This document shows, piece by piece, positions 40,933 to 48,643 of a DNA stretch of 64,000 bases. The DNA is taken from NCBI GenBank assembly GCA_964203235.1, contig CAXNLE010000001.1, positions 248,001 to 312,000 of the forward strand, given 5' to 3'. Made by a program: the position numbers and the translations under genes. Numbering within the stretch: position 1 is the first letter of the stretch; each line of letters opens with the position of its first letter. Origin of the DNA: BACL27 sp964203235. GTDB taxonomy: Bacteria > Actinomycetota > Acidimicrobiia > Acidimicrobiales > Ilumatobacteraceae. The notes under the pieces are model-generated. The model made no database searches and was not told the DNA's origin. It was given only the letters and a program-made list of their open reading frames with translations.

Positions 40933-42516
40933 TTATTTAGCTAGCACGCGAATGAACTGTGGGCCAGTGTTTGCAAACGCGGTTTGTAGCGCCGCAGACA
41001 ATTGTTCTGGAGTGTCAACTTGTGTTGTCGACCAGCCAAAACCGCGGGCAATTGCGGCTGGGTCATGTGAAGAGACGTCTACGCCTAATTGAGGTGCGTT
41101 GACATCGTCAAAAGATTCACGGATCTGCTCATAGCCACGGTTGTCCCACAACACGAAAACAATTTTGCTATTCAAATCGACAGCAGATGCCATCTCTGCA
41201 ACGGTGAACAACCAACCGCCATCACCAGCGATTACTAAAACTGGCCTATTCGGTTCGGCGACACTTGCACCAATTGCCATCGGTAGTGCGCAGCCGAGTG
41301 TGCCGAACCCATATGGCGCGAGCCACGAACGAGACTGCGTTGCTGGCAACCACCAATGCGCGCTATAACCCAATTGCGTTGAGTCGAGTGCGACAATTGC
41401 GTCAGTCGGTAGTTCGTTTTCGATTGCTGTCAGCCACGGTACAAAATTTTGACTGGTTTTATTGCGCGCATGTTCGCGCCAAATGTGAGCACGATTCTCG
41501 CCGTCGGTTTGAGTGCGTGGTTTAAGACCTGAAATTATCGCTTGCAATGTAGATGCTGCATCTCCGACAATCTCAACAGTTGGGGTAACTCGCCGATTTA
41601 ATTGTTGACGATCAATATCGATTCTCACTATCTTTCCGGTGAGGTTTAATGCACGGCCATTGTTGTATAGATCTGTGTCAGAAAGTTCTGTGCCAACTAC
41701 GACTACGACATCTGTTGCTTCAACATCGTGTTGAACCCGACCAAATATGAGGCAGTTACCAGCGCACAACCGATGAGATGATGGGACGACACCTTTTGCG
41801 TTGCCTGTCAAAAGAACTGGTGCGTCGAGAGTTTCCGCGAGCGAAATCACTTGTGCCGAGGCATCAGTTGTGCCTCCTCCAGCAATAATCACTGGGCTTA
41901 TTGCGCTGTTAAGAATTTCTATGGCGCGACTAATCTCGCGCTCATCAGCGACTGGCTTGGCTGAAAAGATATGTACACGAGTAAATGGCTGACAAGTTTG
42001 TTCAAGAACATCCATTGGAATTGCAATATGAACAGGTCGCGGCCGATCAGACGAAAAAATATTCCATGCGCGCTCTATTAGTCCGGGCAACTGAGTTATA
42101 TCCGTGACAGTTTCGCTGAAAGCACAGATAGATCTAACTAGGGTCGCTTGATCGGGCAAATCGTGCAACGGACCAAAACCTTTTCCGAGCGCATTAGTCG
42201 GAGTAGTTGACGCCAAAATGAACATTGGTCGCGAGTCATGATAAGCCTGAGCGATTGGTGTCATTACATTGGTGATTCCTGGTCCGCTAATTAATACACA
42301 CACTCCCGGTCGGCCAGTCACAATCGACCAGCCGTCAGCCATGAACCCAGCACCTTGCTCGTGTCGGGGCGAAATTGCGCGCACACCAGAGCGATGAAGA
42401 CCGCGATAAAGCTCGATGTTGTGCACTCCCGGAATGCCAAATACAACATCAACACCGTATTCGCAAGCGAGCAGATCAATGATTGCTTCACCGACGCGAA
42501 GTTCGGCATTAGACAT
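40933..42516 (-). CDS. aruI: Thiamine-diphosphate-dependent decarboxylase, 5-guanidino-2-oxopentanoate decarboxylase-like
   Basis: This 527-residue protein of the acetolactate synthase/2-oxo acid decarboxylase superfamily has the catalytic glutamate region HEQGAGFMADGW, the central FAD/transhydrogenase-like domain with PVIIAGGGT, and the thiamine diphosphate motif GDGGWLFTVAEM-LN-DN. The start of the chain (VVFGIPGVHNIELYRGL) is that of the AruI group, which decarboxylates the 2-oxo acid from arginine to 4-guanidinobutanal. It lies directly downstream of an AruH-like aminotransferase, which supports this call. Alternatives are other branched 2-oxo acid decarboxylases. The assignment rests on remembered family sequences. 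Confidence 0.7.
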   Translation of the reverse strand: MSNAELRVGEAIIDLLACEYGVDVVFGIPGVHNIELYRGLHRSGVRAISPRHEQGAGFMADGWSIVTGRPGVCVLISGPGITNVMTPIAQAYHDSRPMFILASTTPTNALGKGFGPLHDLPDQATLVRSICAFSETVTDITQLPGLIERAWNIFSSDRPRPVHIAIPMDVLEQTCQPFTRVHIFSAKPVADEREISRAIEILNSAISPVIIAGGGTTDASAQVISLAETLDAPVLLTGNAKGVVPSSHRLCAGNCLIFGRVQHDVEATDVVVVVGTELSDTDLYNNGRALNLTGKIVRIDIDRQQLNRRVTPTVEIVGDAASTLQAIISGLKPRTQTDGENRAHIWREHARNKTSQNFVPWLTAIENELPTDAIVALDSTQLGYSAHWWLPATQSRSWLAPYGFGTLGCALPMAIGASVAEPNRPVLVIAGDGGWLFTVAEMASAVDLNSKIVFVLWDNRGYEQIRESFDDVNAPQLGVDVSSHDPAAIARGFGWSTTQVDTPEQLSAALQTAFANTGPQFIRVLAK

Positions 42517-42519
42517 TTA

Positions 42520-43704
42520 CTAGTTAACTTCTGTGCAAAGTTGATCGGCTAGTTTTCTAATTCTGTCGCATGCGATGCGCAAAACTTCTGCTTCAACTGT
42601 TAGCGCGATTCGAATATGCCCAGCGCCACCATTGCCGAAACTTTCACCTGGCATCACACAGACACACTCTTGTCGAATCAACTGCCAAGCGAACTCCTCA
42701 CCTGAGATTTTTGTGCGTCGAACATCAAGCATTATGAACATTCCACCTTCGGGCATGCGCGCAGTAACTGATGCTGAACCTTCGAACGCGTTAATTACTG
42801 TTTCGGCACGCTCGCGAAATGCAAGACGCAAGCGCTCTACCTCCGGATGTTTTTCATTTAAGGCAATCGTTAGTGCGTCTTCAATGAATGGTTGCGAGCC
42901 AAACAACATCGCTTCGGCGACCAGCACTAATCGGGAAGTCACATCAGGGTGTGATGCCACCCAACCGGCGCGAAATCCAGGCAGCGCATGTGATTTTGAA
43001 ATTGATGAAACTGCGAGAGTGCGATGTCTTAGGTGCGGCCGATCAAACGGCGAGCAAAACGGCACATCGAATGTCATATCGGCGTATACCTCGTCACAAA
43101 TTATCCAAAGATCGTGGCGCTCGCAGACTTCGCCAATTTCATCGACTTCTTTTTGTGTGAGAACTGCACCAGTTGGATTGCTAGGTGTGTTGAGCAACAA
43201 AACTTTTGTTCGGTTGGTAATTGCTTTTTCGATTGCTTGTGCAGTCACATGAAAATTATCTTCAGGTCGCGTTGCGACCGGCACAAAAGTTGCCCCAGAC
43301 GCTGCGACTAAACCTTCGTAAGTTGCATAATAAGGGTCTGGTACGAGAACTTCGTCGCCAACCTGAACAAGAGTTAGTAGCGCAGTGCACAAACCATTTT
43401 GCGTGCCCGCCGTAAATAGAACTTGCTCGGGAGTGACCGGCACACCTGAGCGTCGCGTGAGGTGATTGGCGATTGCGGCCAATGTTTCGGGTTCACCTTG
43501 ACCATGTGCATATCGTGTTCGACCCGCATGCATTGATGAAGTTGCTGCCTTGAGCACACTTGCTGGCGGAGGCAAATCGGGTTCACCGATTGACAACATA
43601 ATTATCTTCTCGCCCAAACTTGCTCGATGTAGACCTTCTGCGTGAACTGCCCACTTGGCGGCGCCTAATCCACTTAGACGATCTGAGATTGGTGCGAACT
43701 TCAT
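42520..43704 (-). CDS. aruH: Aminotransferase, arginine:pyruvate transaminase-like
   Basis: This fold-type I PLP aminotransferase of 394 residues starts at ATG 43704, with GAGAGG four bases upstream. The longer frame from 43806 would overlap the divergent dehydrogenase promoter. It has ILSIGEPDLPPP-like substrate loop, NTPSNPTGAVL, ICDEVYADMTF and the PLP lysine in SSISKSHALPGFRAGW. The SKSHAL-GFRAGW form and its neighbour resemble AruH, which transaminates arginine to 5-guanidino-2-oxopentanoate. Three bases separate it from the decarboxylase gene, so they form a two-gene operon. Other 2-oxo acid partners cannot be excluded. Confidence 0.75.
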   Translation of the reverse strand: MKFAPISDRLSGLGAAKWAVHAEGLHRASLGEKIIMLSIGEPDLPPPASVLKAATSSMHAGRTRYAHGQGEPETLAAIANHLTRRSGVPVTPEQVLFTAGTQNGLCTALLTLVQVGDEVLVPDPYYATYEGLVAASGATFVPVATRPEDNFHVTAQAIEKAITNRTKVLLLNTPSNPTGAVLTQKEVDEIGEVCERHDLWIICDEVYADMTFDVPFCSPFDRPHLRHRTLAVSSISKSHALPGFRAGWVASHPDVTSRLVLVAEAMLFGSQPFIEDALTIALNEKHPEVERLRLAFRERAETVINAFEGSASVTARMPEGGMFIMLDVRRTKISGEEFAWQLIRQECVCVMPGESFGNGGAGHIRIALTVEAEVLRIACDRIRKLADQLCTEVN

Positions 43705-43751
43705 AAGGCCTCTCATCGTAGATGAATTGCGCTGATTGGAGGCACTGAAAC

Positions 43752-43757
43752 TAGGGT
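43752..43757 (+). promoter_or_regulatory. -10 element of hydroxyacid dehydrogenase B (leaderless)
   Basis: TAGGGT, exactly seven bases, then ATG at 43765; no Shine-Dalgarno sequence. Confidence 0.55.
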
Positions 43758-43764
43758 CATCGAT

Positions 43765-44724
43765 ATGAAAATTGGATTTGTAGGTATTGGAAACATTGGG
43801 CGCCACCTAGCAACAAATCTGATTTCGGCTGGATTCAATGTCACAGTTTTTGATCTTGATGCATCAGCGGTAGATCGACTTGTACAAATTGGTGCAACAG
43901 GCGCGTCGTCTCCGCGAGAAGTTGCATCAGTATGCGACACGGTGTTTACCTGCTTGCCGTCGGTGAAGGCAATCACTCAAGTTGTAATTGGCACAGATGG
44001 ACTTGTGCATGGATTTCGTGCTGGCAGTACTTGGGTTGACATGAGCACAAACGACCTGCATGAACTACAACGCCTCGCAGGAATACTCGCGGAAAAAGGT
44101 GTGGCAACTTTGGAAGCTCCTGTAACAGGGGGAGCGCACAACGCGGAGTCTGCAACAATTACGATTTTGGTTGGGGGTGACCAGCAAATTTATAGCAATC
44201 ACACCAAGGCGTTTGCGGCAATGGGAGGTCGAGTTTTTTACATTGGCGATCTTGGTAAAGCGGCAATTATCAAAGTAATTACAAACATGCTGGCGTTCAT
44301 TCATATTGCAGCGACTGCAGAGGCCTACATGTTGGCTGCCAAGGGCGGCATCGAGCTGCGTTTGGCATGGGAAGTAATCAAGGCAAGTTCGGGAAACAGT
44401 TTCATTCACGAAACCGAAAGCACAACAATTTTGAGCGGCAGTTACGACATTGGTTTTTCTCTAGACTTATCGTGCAAAGATTTAGGTTTTGCTACTCAAC
44501 TTGGGCGCGAGTTTGATGTACCACTTGAAATCGCAACACTTGTTGAGCAACTCAACATCCGAGCACGAGATGAGTACGGTGGCTCGGCAGGGAGTCCGAT
44601 GGTTGCGCAATTATTAGAAGTTGCATGTGGCACAGAACTACGAGCTCCTGGATTTCCGGAAAATCTCGAAGAATATTTAGCAACAATGCCGCGTGCCGAA
44701 CGACTAGCAAATCCGATTCTGTAG
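43765..44724 (+). CDS. 3-hydroxyisobutyrate dehydrogenase family protein (paralogue B)
   Basis: The 319-residue protein is closely related along its whole length to the dehydrogenase at 26258. It shares VITNMLAFIH, SSGNSF-HETE, GSYDIGF and LRAPGFP, with the same lysine (IKVITNM) and the same STGG-like loop (APVTGGAHNAE). The nucleotide motif is GFVGIGNIGRHLA. It runs divergently from the aruH-like gene, with about 60 bases between starts, so both are likely controlled from that gap. It probably handles a chemically similar hydroxyacid; whether it belongs to the arginine pathway is not shown. Its C-terminus is about ten residues longer than paralogue A. Confidence 0.9.
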   Translation: MKIGFVGIGNIGRHLATNLISAGFNVTVFDLDASAVDRLVQIGATGASSPREVASVCDTVFTCLPSVKAITQVVIGTDGLVHGFRAGSTWVDMSTNDLHELQRLAGILAEKGVATLEAPVTGGAHNAESATITILVGGDQQIYSNHTKAFAAMGGRVFYIGDLGKAAIIKVITNMLAFIHIAATAEAYMLAAKGGIELRLAWEVIKASSGNSFIHETESTTILSGSYDIGFSLDLSCKDLGFATQLGREFDVPLEIATLVEQLNIRARDEYGGSAGSPMVAQLLEVACGTELRAPGFPENLEEYLATMPRAERLANPIL

Positions 44725-44758
44725 AAGATCCATTGCCCTGCTTGGATAGGTCGGAGCA

Positions 44759-45053
44759 ATGAAACACAATTCACAAGTATGTTCTGTTTCGTGCATCGGT
44801 GGTCGCAAACTTGAGGTGACGTTTACCGACGGAGTCACGCGTGAACTTGAAATTCATAATGACTGGAATGGCTACCTAGAGCCACTCAACGAAGGTGACT
44901 TTCTTGTGAGGGTTTTCGTTGATCCAGTTGCCCACAGGTTGAGGTTGGTCAAACGAGATTGGTTTAGATCCGGATGTATTGCACGGCGATCGTGAGCCAG
45001 CAACTGGTGCCTACTTCACAGTGGTGTCTGAATCCAGAACAAGTTTTAATTAA
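44759..45053 (+). pseudogene. DUF2442 family gene disrupted by a one-base frameshift
   Basis: The first frame (ATG 44759, GGAG upstream) reads as DUF2442: LEVTFTDGVTRELEI, EPLNEGDFLVRVFVDPVAHRL. At about 44936-44943 the frame changes; the +1 frame continues with GWSNEIGLDPDVLHGD and ends at TAA 45051-45053. Removing one base near 44942 (AGGTTGAGGTTGG) joins the two halves into a full-length DUF2442 protein of about 97 residues. As given, the gene would make a 78-residue protein with a foreign tail. DUF2442 proteins are small, often associated with DUF4160 or toxin-antitoxin-like modules. A sequencing or assembly error is equally possible. Confidence 0.75.
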
Positions 45054-45060
45054 AAAATAA

Positions 45061-45552
45061 TTATTTGGGTTCGCTGATGCGTTCAAGAACCACACGAATG
45101 CCACCCATGTCTGGGCGTGTCCAAATCATGTGGCCTTCGCTATCTAAGTGACGACGAACTTCAATTCCGGGAATGCCAACCGGCCGAAGGACAAATGAAT
45201 TGTCTTCGTAAGTAGCAACAACATGAATTGGTGTTTTGAAATCAAAAACTGAAACATCGTGCACGCCGTTTTCTTCGGTGCCATCGGCACGAGCGTCGGC
45301 GATTGTTCCGCCACCACAGTCGACAATCCGATTTCCGCATTGCTCGATGCGTTCGGTGTACGACATCAATCGATCATCGGCAGGTACTGGTTGGCCACCG
45401 CGAGTTGCACTAATCGTTTTCCAAATGCCGCGTAGATCAGGTGCGCCAATTACAAGTGGCTCAGTGCATCCAGAAAGAATCAATGGTGGAAAAGACGTGC
45501 CGTACCCACCAGTAGGGGTGTGAGCAACAGGAATTTCATTTGCAAAAGTCAT
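45061..45552 (-). CDS. Hypothetical protein, lipocalin-like
   Basis: This 163-residue protein has no family that I recognise with certainty. It has a GIWKTI segment near residue 42 and alternating short strands ending in VVLERI, which resemble the beta-barrel pattern of lipocalin/fatty-acid-binding-like proteins (the W near the start of strand A). There is no signal peptide or membrane helix. The frame is clean, with a leaderless-type start (TAATCT, eight bases, ATG). It lies alone between the frameshifted DUF2442 gene and an ATP-grasp gene on the same strand. Confidence 0.6.
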   Translation of the reverse strand: MTFANEIPVAHTPTGGYGTSFPPLILSGCTEPLVIGAPDLRGIWKTISATRGGQPVPADDRLMSYTERIEQCGNRIVDCGGGTIADARADGTEENGVHDVSVFDFKTPIHVVATYEDNSFVLRPVGIPGIEVRRHLDSEGHMIWTRPDMGGIRVVLERISEPK

Positions 45553-45560
45553 ATATGCAC

Positions 45561-45566
45561 AGATTA
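45561..45566 (-). promoter_or_regulatory. -10 element of the lipocalin-like gene (leaderless)
   Basis: TAATCT on the minus strand, eight bases, then ATG at 45552. Confidence 0.45.
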
Positions 45567-45588
45567 GGGCGAGATCGTGTTTACTAAC

Positions 45589-46446
45589 TTACTGGATCAA
45601 GACTTCTACAAAAGATTTAGTACATTTAGCGTCTGCGTAGTGCAAGAACAGCGAAGGCTCAATTAATTCGAGTTCAAGTACACAAAAATTATCTTGATTG
45701 TCAAGAACCAAATCAACTCGGGCGTAAGTTGTCATCCCAAATTTCGATGAGACGAACTCGATTGCTGCTTGTGCAACTTTAATTTGACTTGTCGTGGGGG
45801 TGTGAGGCGAATTTGTTTCTGCGGCGAATAGATCATCAACTGTCCCAGCGCGAGGCAAGGAAACTCGTTTGTTTGCGGCATGACTGAACTTTCCGCCAAA
45901 GAAAACCATTGGCCATTCACCATCTTTAGCAATCGAATGCAGCAGCGGCTGCACCAAAATAGTTTGACCAGACGCATGTAACCGAGCAACATGACGCGTT
46001 GCGATCTCGTGTTGGTTGGCGTCGTAAGACGCGGCATCTCGACTACCAGCTCCAATTGCGGGCTTGATCACAAATTCACCAATTGGATATTCATATACGT
46101 CACCAGGCTTTACAAAAACAGTTGGTGTAATTGCTATTCTTGCGCCAGCTAATTCGTGCAGATAATTCTTGTCAAGATTCCATCGAACAATTGCTGGAGA
46201 GTTAACGACTTCGGTGATTGCTGCAACACGGTCAAGCCAAGTCAAGAATTCGGTGAGTCGTTCGGGGTAGTCCCACGTCGAGCGCAACACAACTTTGTCG
46301 AACTTAGCCCAGTTCACAGTTTTGTCATCCCAATTGACGATCTCAACTGCGCAACCGGCGAGACTAAGTGCCGCAACTACAGCGGTTTCGTCTTCATCTC
46401 GACCGTGTGCTGCTTGAGTTGTGACCCACGCCAAGTTTTTAATCAC
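45589..46446 (-). CDS. ATP-grasp enzyme
   Basis: This protein of 285 residues has the ATP-grasp fold: the N-terminal pre-ATP-grasp part, WNLDKNYLHELAG, the ATP-binding strand FVIKPAIGAGSRDA, and VDLVLDNQ-LELELIEPSLFL with the metal-binding glutamates. The form resembles the small RimK/DcsG-like ligases of uncharacterised role, which join an acid to an amine. Substrates are unknown. The start is GTG at 46446, six bases after TATCTT. The tmRNA gene follows upstream on the same strand. Confidence 0.82.
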   Translation of the reverse strand: MIKNLAWVTTQAAHGRDEDETAVVAALSLAGCAVEIVNWDDKTVNWAKFDKVVLRSTWDYPERLTEFLTWLDRVAAITEVVNSPAIVRWNLDKNYLHELAGARIAITPTVFVKPGDVYEYPIGEFVIKPAIGAGSRDAASYDANQHEIATRHVARLHASGQTILVQPLLHSIAKDGEWPMVFFGGKFSHAANKRVSLPRAGTVDDLFAAETNSPHTPTTSQIKVAQAAIEFVSSKFGMTTYARVDLVLDNQDNFCVLELELIEPSLFLHYADAKCTKSFVEVLIQ

Positions 46447-46452
46447 TTTGCG

Positions 46453-46458
46453 AAGATA
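46453..46458 (-). promoter_or_regulatory. -10 element of the ATP-grasp gene (leaderless)
   Basis: TATCTT on the minus strand, six bases, then GTG at 46446. Confidence 0.45.
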
Positions 46459-46507
46459 TCAGAAACAAATTAATTGATTTTTGGTAACCAATTAAAATAC
46501 GTTCAAG

Positions 46508-46887
46508 TGGAGCTGGGGGGAATCGAACCCCCGTCCATCAGCCGTTGAGCGCCCGTGATACGACTATTCCCACTTCAACGCTACGCAGCGTTACCGGCGG
46601 GTCGGCTACTCACGCACTAGGTGCACAAGTCGCGGAATGACTTTCCATTCGGTCATCGGTCTTTCTCGACGTCAGCATTCTTTCTCGCTGTCATTCCCCG
46701 CTTCTGTTGCCGGGCTGCGGTGAATTGGCCCCGTGCGACCTTGCGGCTCACGATTGCTCTCCGACCGCAATTAAGCGGCGAGAGCGAACTGCTTGTTGGC
46801 AGTTATTTTTTTGCCCCGTTTTACGAGTCTGAGCAACTCGAGTCGCACGCTCGAACATCGAATCTGACGTCGAAACCTGTCAGCCCC
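46508..46887 (-). ncRNA. ssrA: Transfer-messenger RNA (tmRNA)
   Basis: tmRNA rescues stalled ribosomes and tags the nascent protein for degradation. The 5' end on the minus strand is GGGGCTGACAGGTTTCGACG, and the 3' end is the T-arm GGGGGTTCGATTCCCCC followed by the acceptor strand CAGCTCC plus A. The CCA is not encoded. The tag reading frame starts with GCC at 46800 and reads ANKQFALAA before TAA (46771-46773), preceded by an A-rich stretch. The ending QFALAA is typical for actinobacteria, but nine encoded residues are few. smpB, the partner, is about 8 kb away at 54600. Confidence 0.95.
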
Positions 46888-47000
46888 TTTGAACTTACGT
46901 AACGACCAAAGTCTACGACACGAGTGTTGCATTTCGCTAACGGATTTTGACACATGACGCTCTTGATCTTGTAGAGATACCCGAAAAACCTGAATTTAAA

Positions 47001-47393
47001 TTAGCTAATGGCGAGCCATGCTTGGTAGCCACCGATCATGTCAACGGCTTGGTGTAACCCGAGTTTTTGAAGTACGGCAGCAGCGAGGCTCGAGCTGTAT
47101 CCCTCGTTACAAACAACCACGATGCGAATGTCGTAGCCCGTCATTTGCGGTATTCGATGTTCGCTACTTGGGTCGAGTCGCCATTCGAGAACATTGCGGT
47201 CAATCACGATTGCGCCAGGCAGATCTCCATCGCGCTGACGTTGTTCAACCGGACGGATATCTACAATTAGGGTTCCATTTTCAAGTTCGCCGGACAACTG
47301 TTCTGGCGTGACTCGCAACAGTGACTGTCTTGCTTCGGCGAGAATTTTAGCAATCGAATTCCGCTCTTGTTCGATGGATTCGTTCGAGTTCAT
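47001..47393 (-). CDS. Single-domain rhodanese-like sulfurtransferase
   Basis: This protein of 130 residues has a 30-residue helical lead then a rhodanese domain with the CH2A-like LIVDIRPVEQRQRDGDLPGA and an active-site loop beginning at cysteine, CNEGYSSS, the six-residue loop for sulfur transfer. It moves sulfane sulfur between thiols. It is the last gene of an operon with an MFS transporter and a persulfide-dioxygenase-like protein, joined by a four-base overlap. Confidence 0.85.
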   Translation of the reverse strand: MNSNESIEQERNSIAKILAEARQSLLRVTPEQLSGELENGTLIVDIRPVEQRQRDGDLPGAIVIDRNVLEWRLDPSSEHRIPQMTGYDIRIVVVCNEGYSSSLAAAVLQKLGLHQAVDMIGGYQAWLAIS

Positions 47394-48643
47394 CTTTTAT
47401 GGGTTTCATTCATGCGTATCGCCACGACAATACCCGATAATCCAGTCAATGCAGCGACTGCATAAATAGCTGCAGTGATTGAAACTAAGTCAGCAAGGAT
47501 TCCAGCCAGTAATGCCCCGACTGCGAACCCGCTGTCACGCCACAATCTGTAGACACCAACGGCGCGAGCACGCCATGTTGGGTTGGCAACATCACCAATT
47601 GCAGCAAGAAGTGTTGGATATACCATTGCAGTCCCTGCGCCGAGTAAAACCGCACCAACTGCCCAGGTTGTAAAACTGGACGTTGCGCCAATCCACGCGA
47701 TCGCCAAAGCTTGAACAATCATGCCCCCAACGATCAGTGGTTTGCGGCCGATGCGATCAGAAAGTGCGCCGGTATAGAGCTGACCGAGCCCCCAGACTGC
47801 GGGGTATATCGCGGCGAGGATTCCGATTCGGCTAATTGACAGCCCAGCAGCGAGAAAAAATATCGGGAAGAGACCCCAGGCAAGACCATCATTGAGATTG
47901 TTGACGAGGCCAGCTTGCGAACACGACGACAATGCTTTGTCTCTAAACGACGTCAGCATAAATATTTCTTTTGTCGAAAGAGATTGTTTATGCGTGTCGT
48001 TAGTTGTGGCACGGTTGCTTGCCTCGTGATGGGCATGAGCGCGCGTCTCTTTTACAAAGAAAAAAGAAATACCGAGGCCAAGTCCAACGAAAGCGATGCC
48101 AAGAAAAAACGGTTCAGGGCGAAGGCCTGCGTGCTGGGCGATATAGCCCGTTGCTAAGGCAGTAACTGCGACTGCACCATAGCCAGCGGCTTCATTTAAT
48201 CCCATTGCGAAACCTCGTTGCTTCGGCCCAGCAAGGTCAATTTTCATTATCACTGTCGTCGACCATGTGAGACCTTGGTTGATACCAAGTAAAACATTCG
48301 CAAAAACGATCCACCCCCATGTCGGTGCCCAGATAATAAGTAACGGAATAGGCAAACCGATGAGCCAGCCAGCAATAAGTACAGGTTTGCGACCATGTCG
48401 ATCTGAAAGTGTGCCAGCAAAAAAATTCGTTATCGCTTTTACTGCACCAAATGCAACGATGAATGTAAGACTCGCGGTGAATGCTGTTAGACCGAATTCA
48501 TTTTTTGCGAGCAATGGCAACACAGTTCGCTCTTGTCCGATCATGCCGCCCACGAGTGCGTTGACGCCGACCAATAAAGAGAACTGAGCCAAGTTCTCTT
48601 TTACGCCAAGTTGCAATGGGGCTGCTGTTGGTACTGCGCTCAT
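47390..48643 (-). CDS. Major facilitator superfamily transporter
   Basis: The 417-residue protein has twelve membrane segments and the conserved motif A-type loop GTLSDRHGRKPVLIAG between helices 2 and 3, repeated as GALSDRIGRKPLIVG in the second half. Placed between a rhodanese and a metallo-beta-lactamase/rhodanese fusion, it may move a sulfur compound (sulfite, thiosulfate or organic thiol); this is inference. It abuts the upstream gene: the stop of the MBL-rhodanese gene and this start share one base. Confidence 0.85.
   Translation of the reverse strand: MSAVPTAAPLQLGVKENLAQFSLLVGVNALVGGMIGQERTVLPLLAKNEFGLTAFTASLTFIVAFGAVKAITNFFAGTLSDRHGRKPVLIAGWLIGLPIPLLIIWAPTWGWIVFANVLLGINQGLTWSTTVIMKIDLAGPKQRGFAMGLNEAAGYGAVAVTALATGYIAQHAGLRPEPFFLGIAFVGLGLGISFFFVKETRAHAHHEASNRATTNDTHKQSLSTKEIFMLTSFRDKALSSCSQAGLVNNLNDGLAWGLFPIFFLAAGLSISRIGILAAIYPAVWGLGQLYTGALSDRIGRKPLIVGGMIVQALAIAWIGATSSFTTWAVGAVLLGAGTAMVYPTLLAAIGDVANPTWRARAVGVYRLWRDSGFAVGALLAGILADLVSITAAIYAVAALTGLSGIVVAIRMNETHKR

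Noticed and set aside
46621..46902. A 93-codon open frame on the plus strand
   Set aside because: It lies entirely opposite the tmRNA gene and has no family features; it is a shadow.
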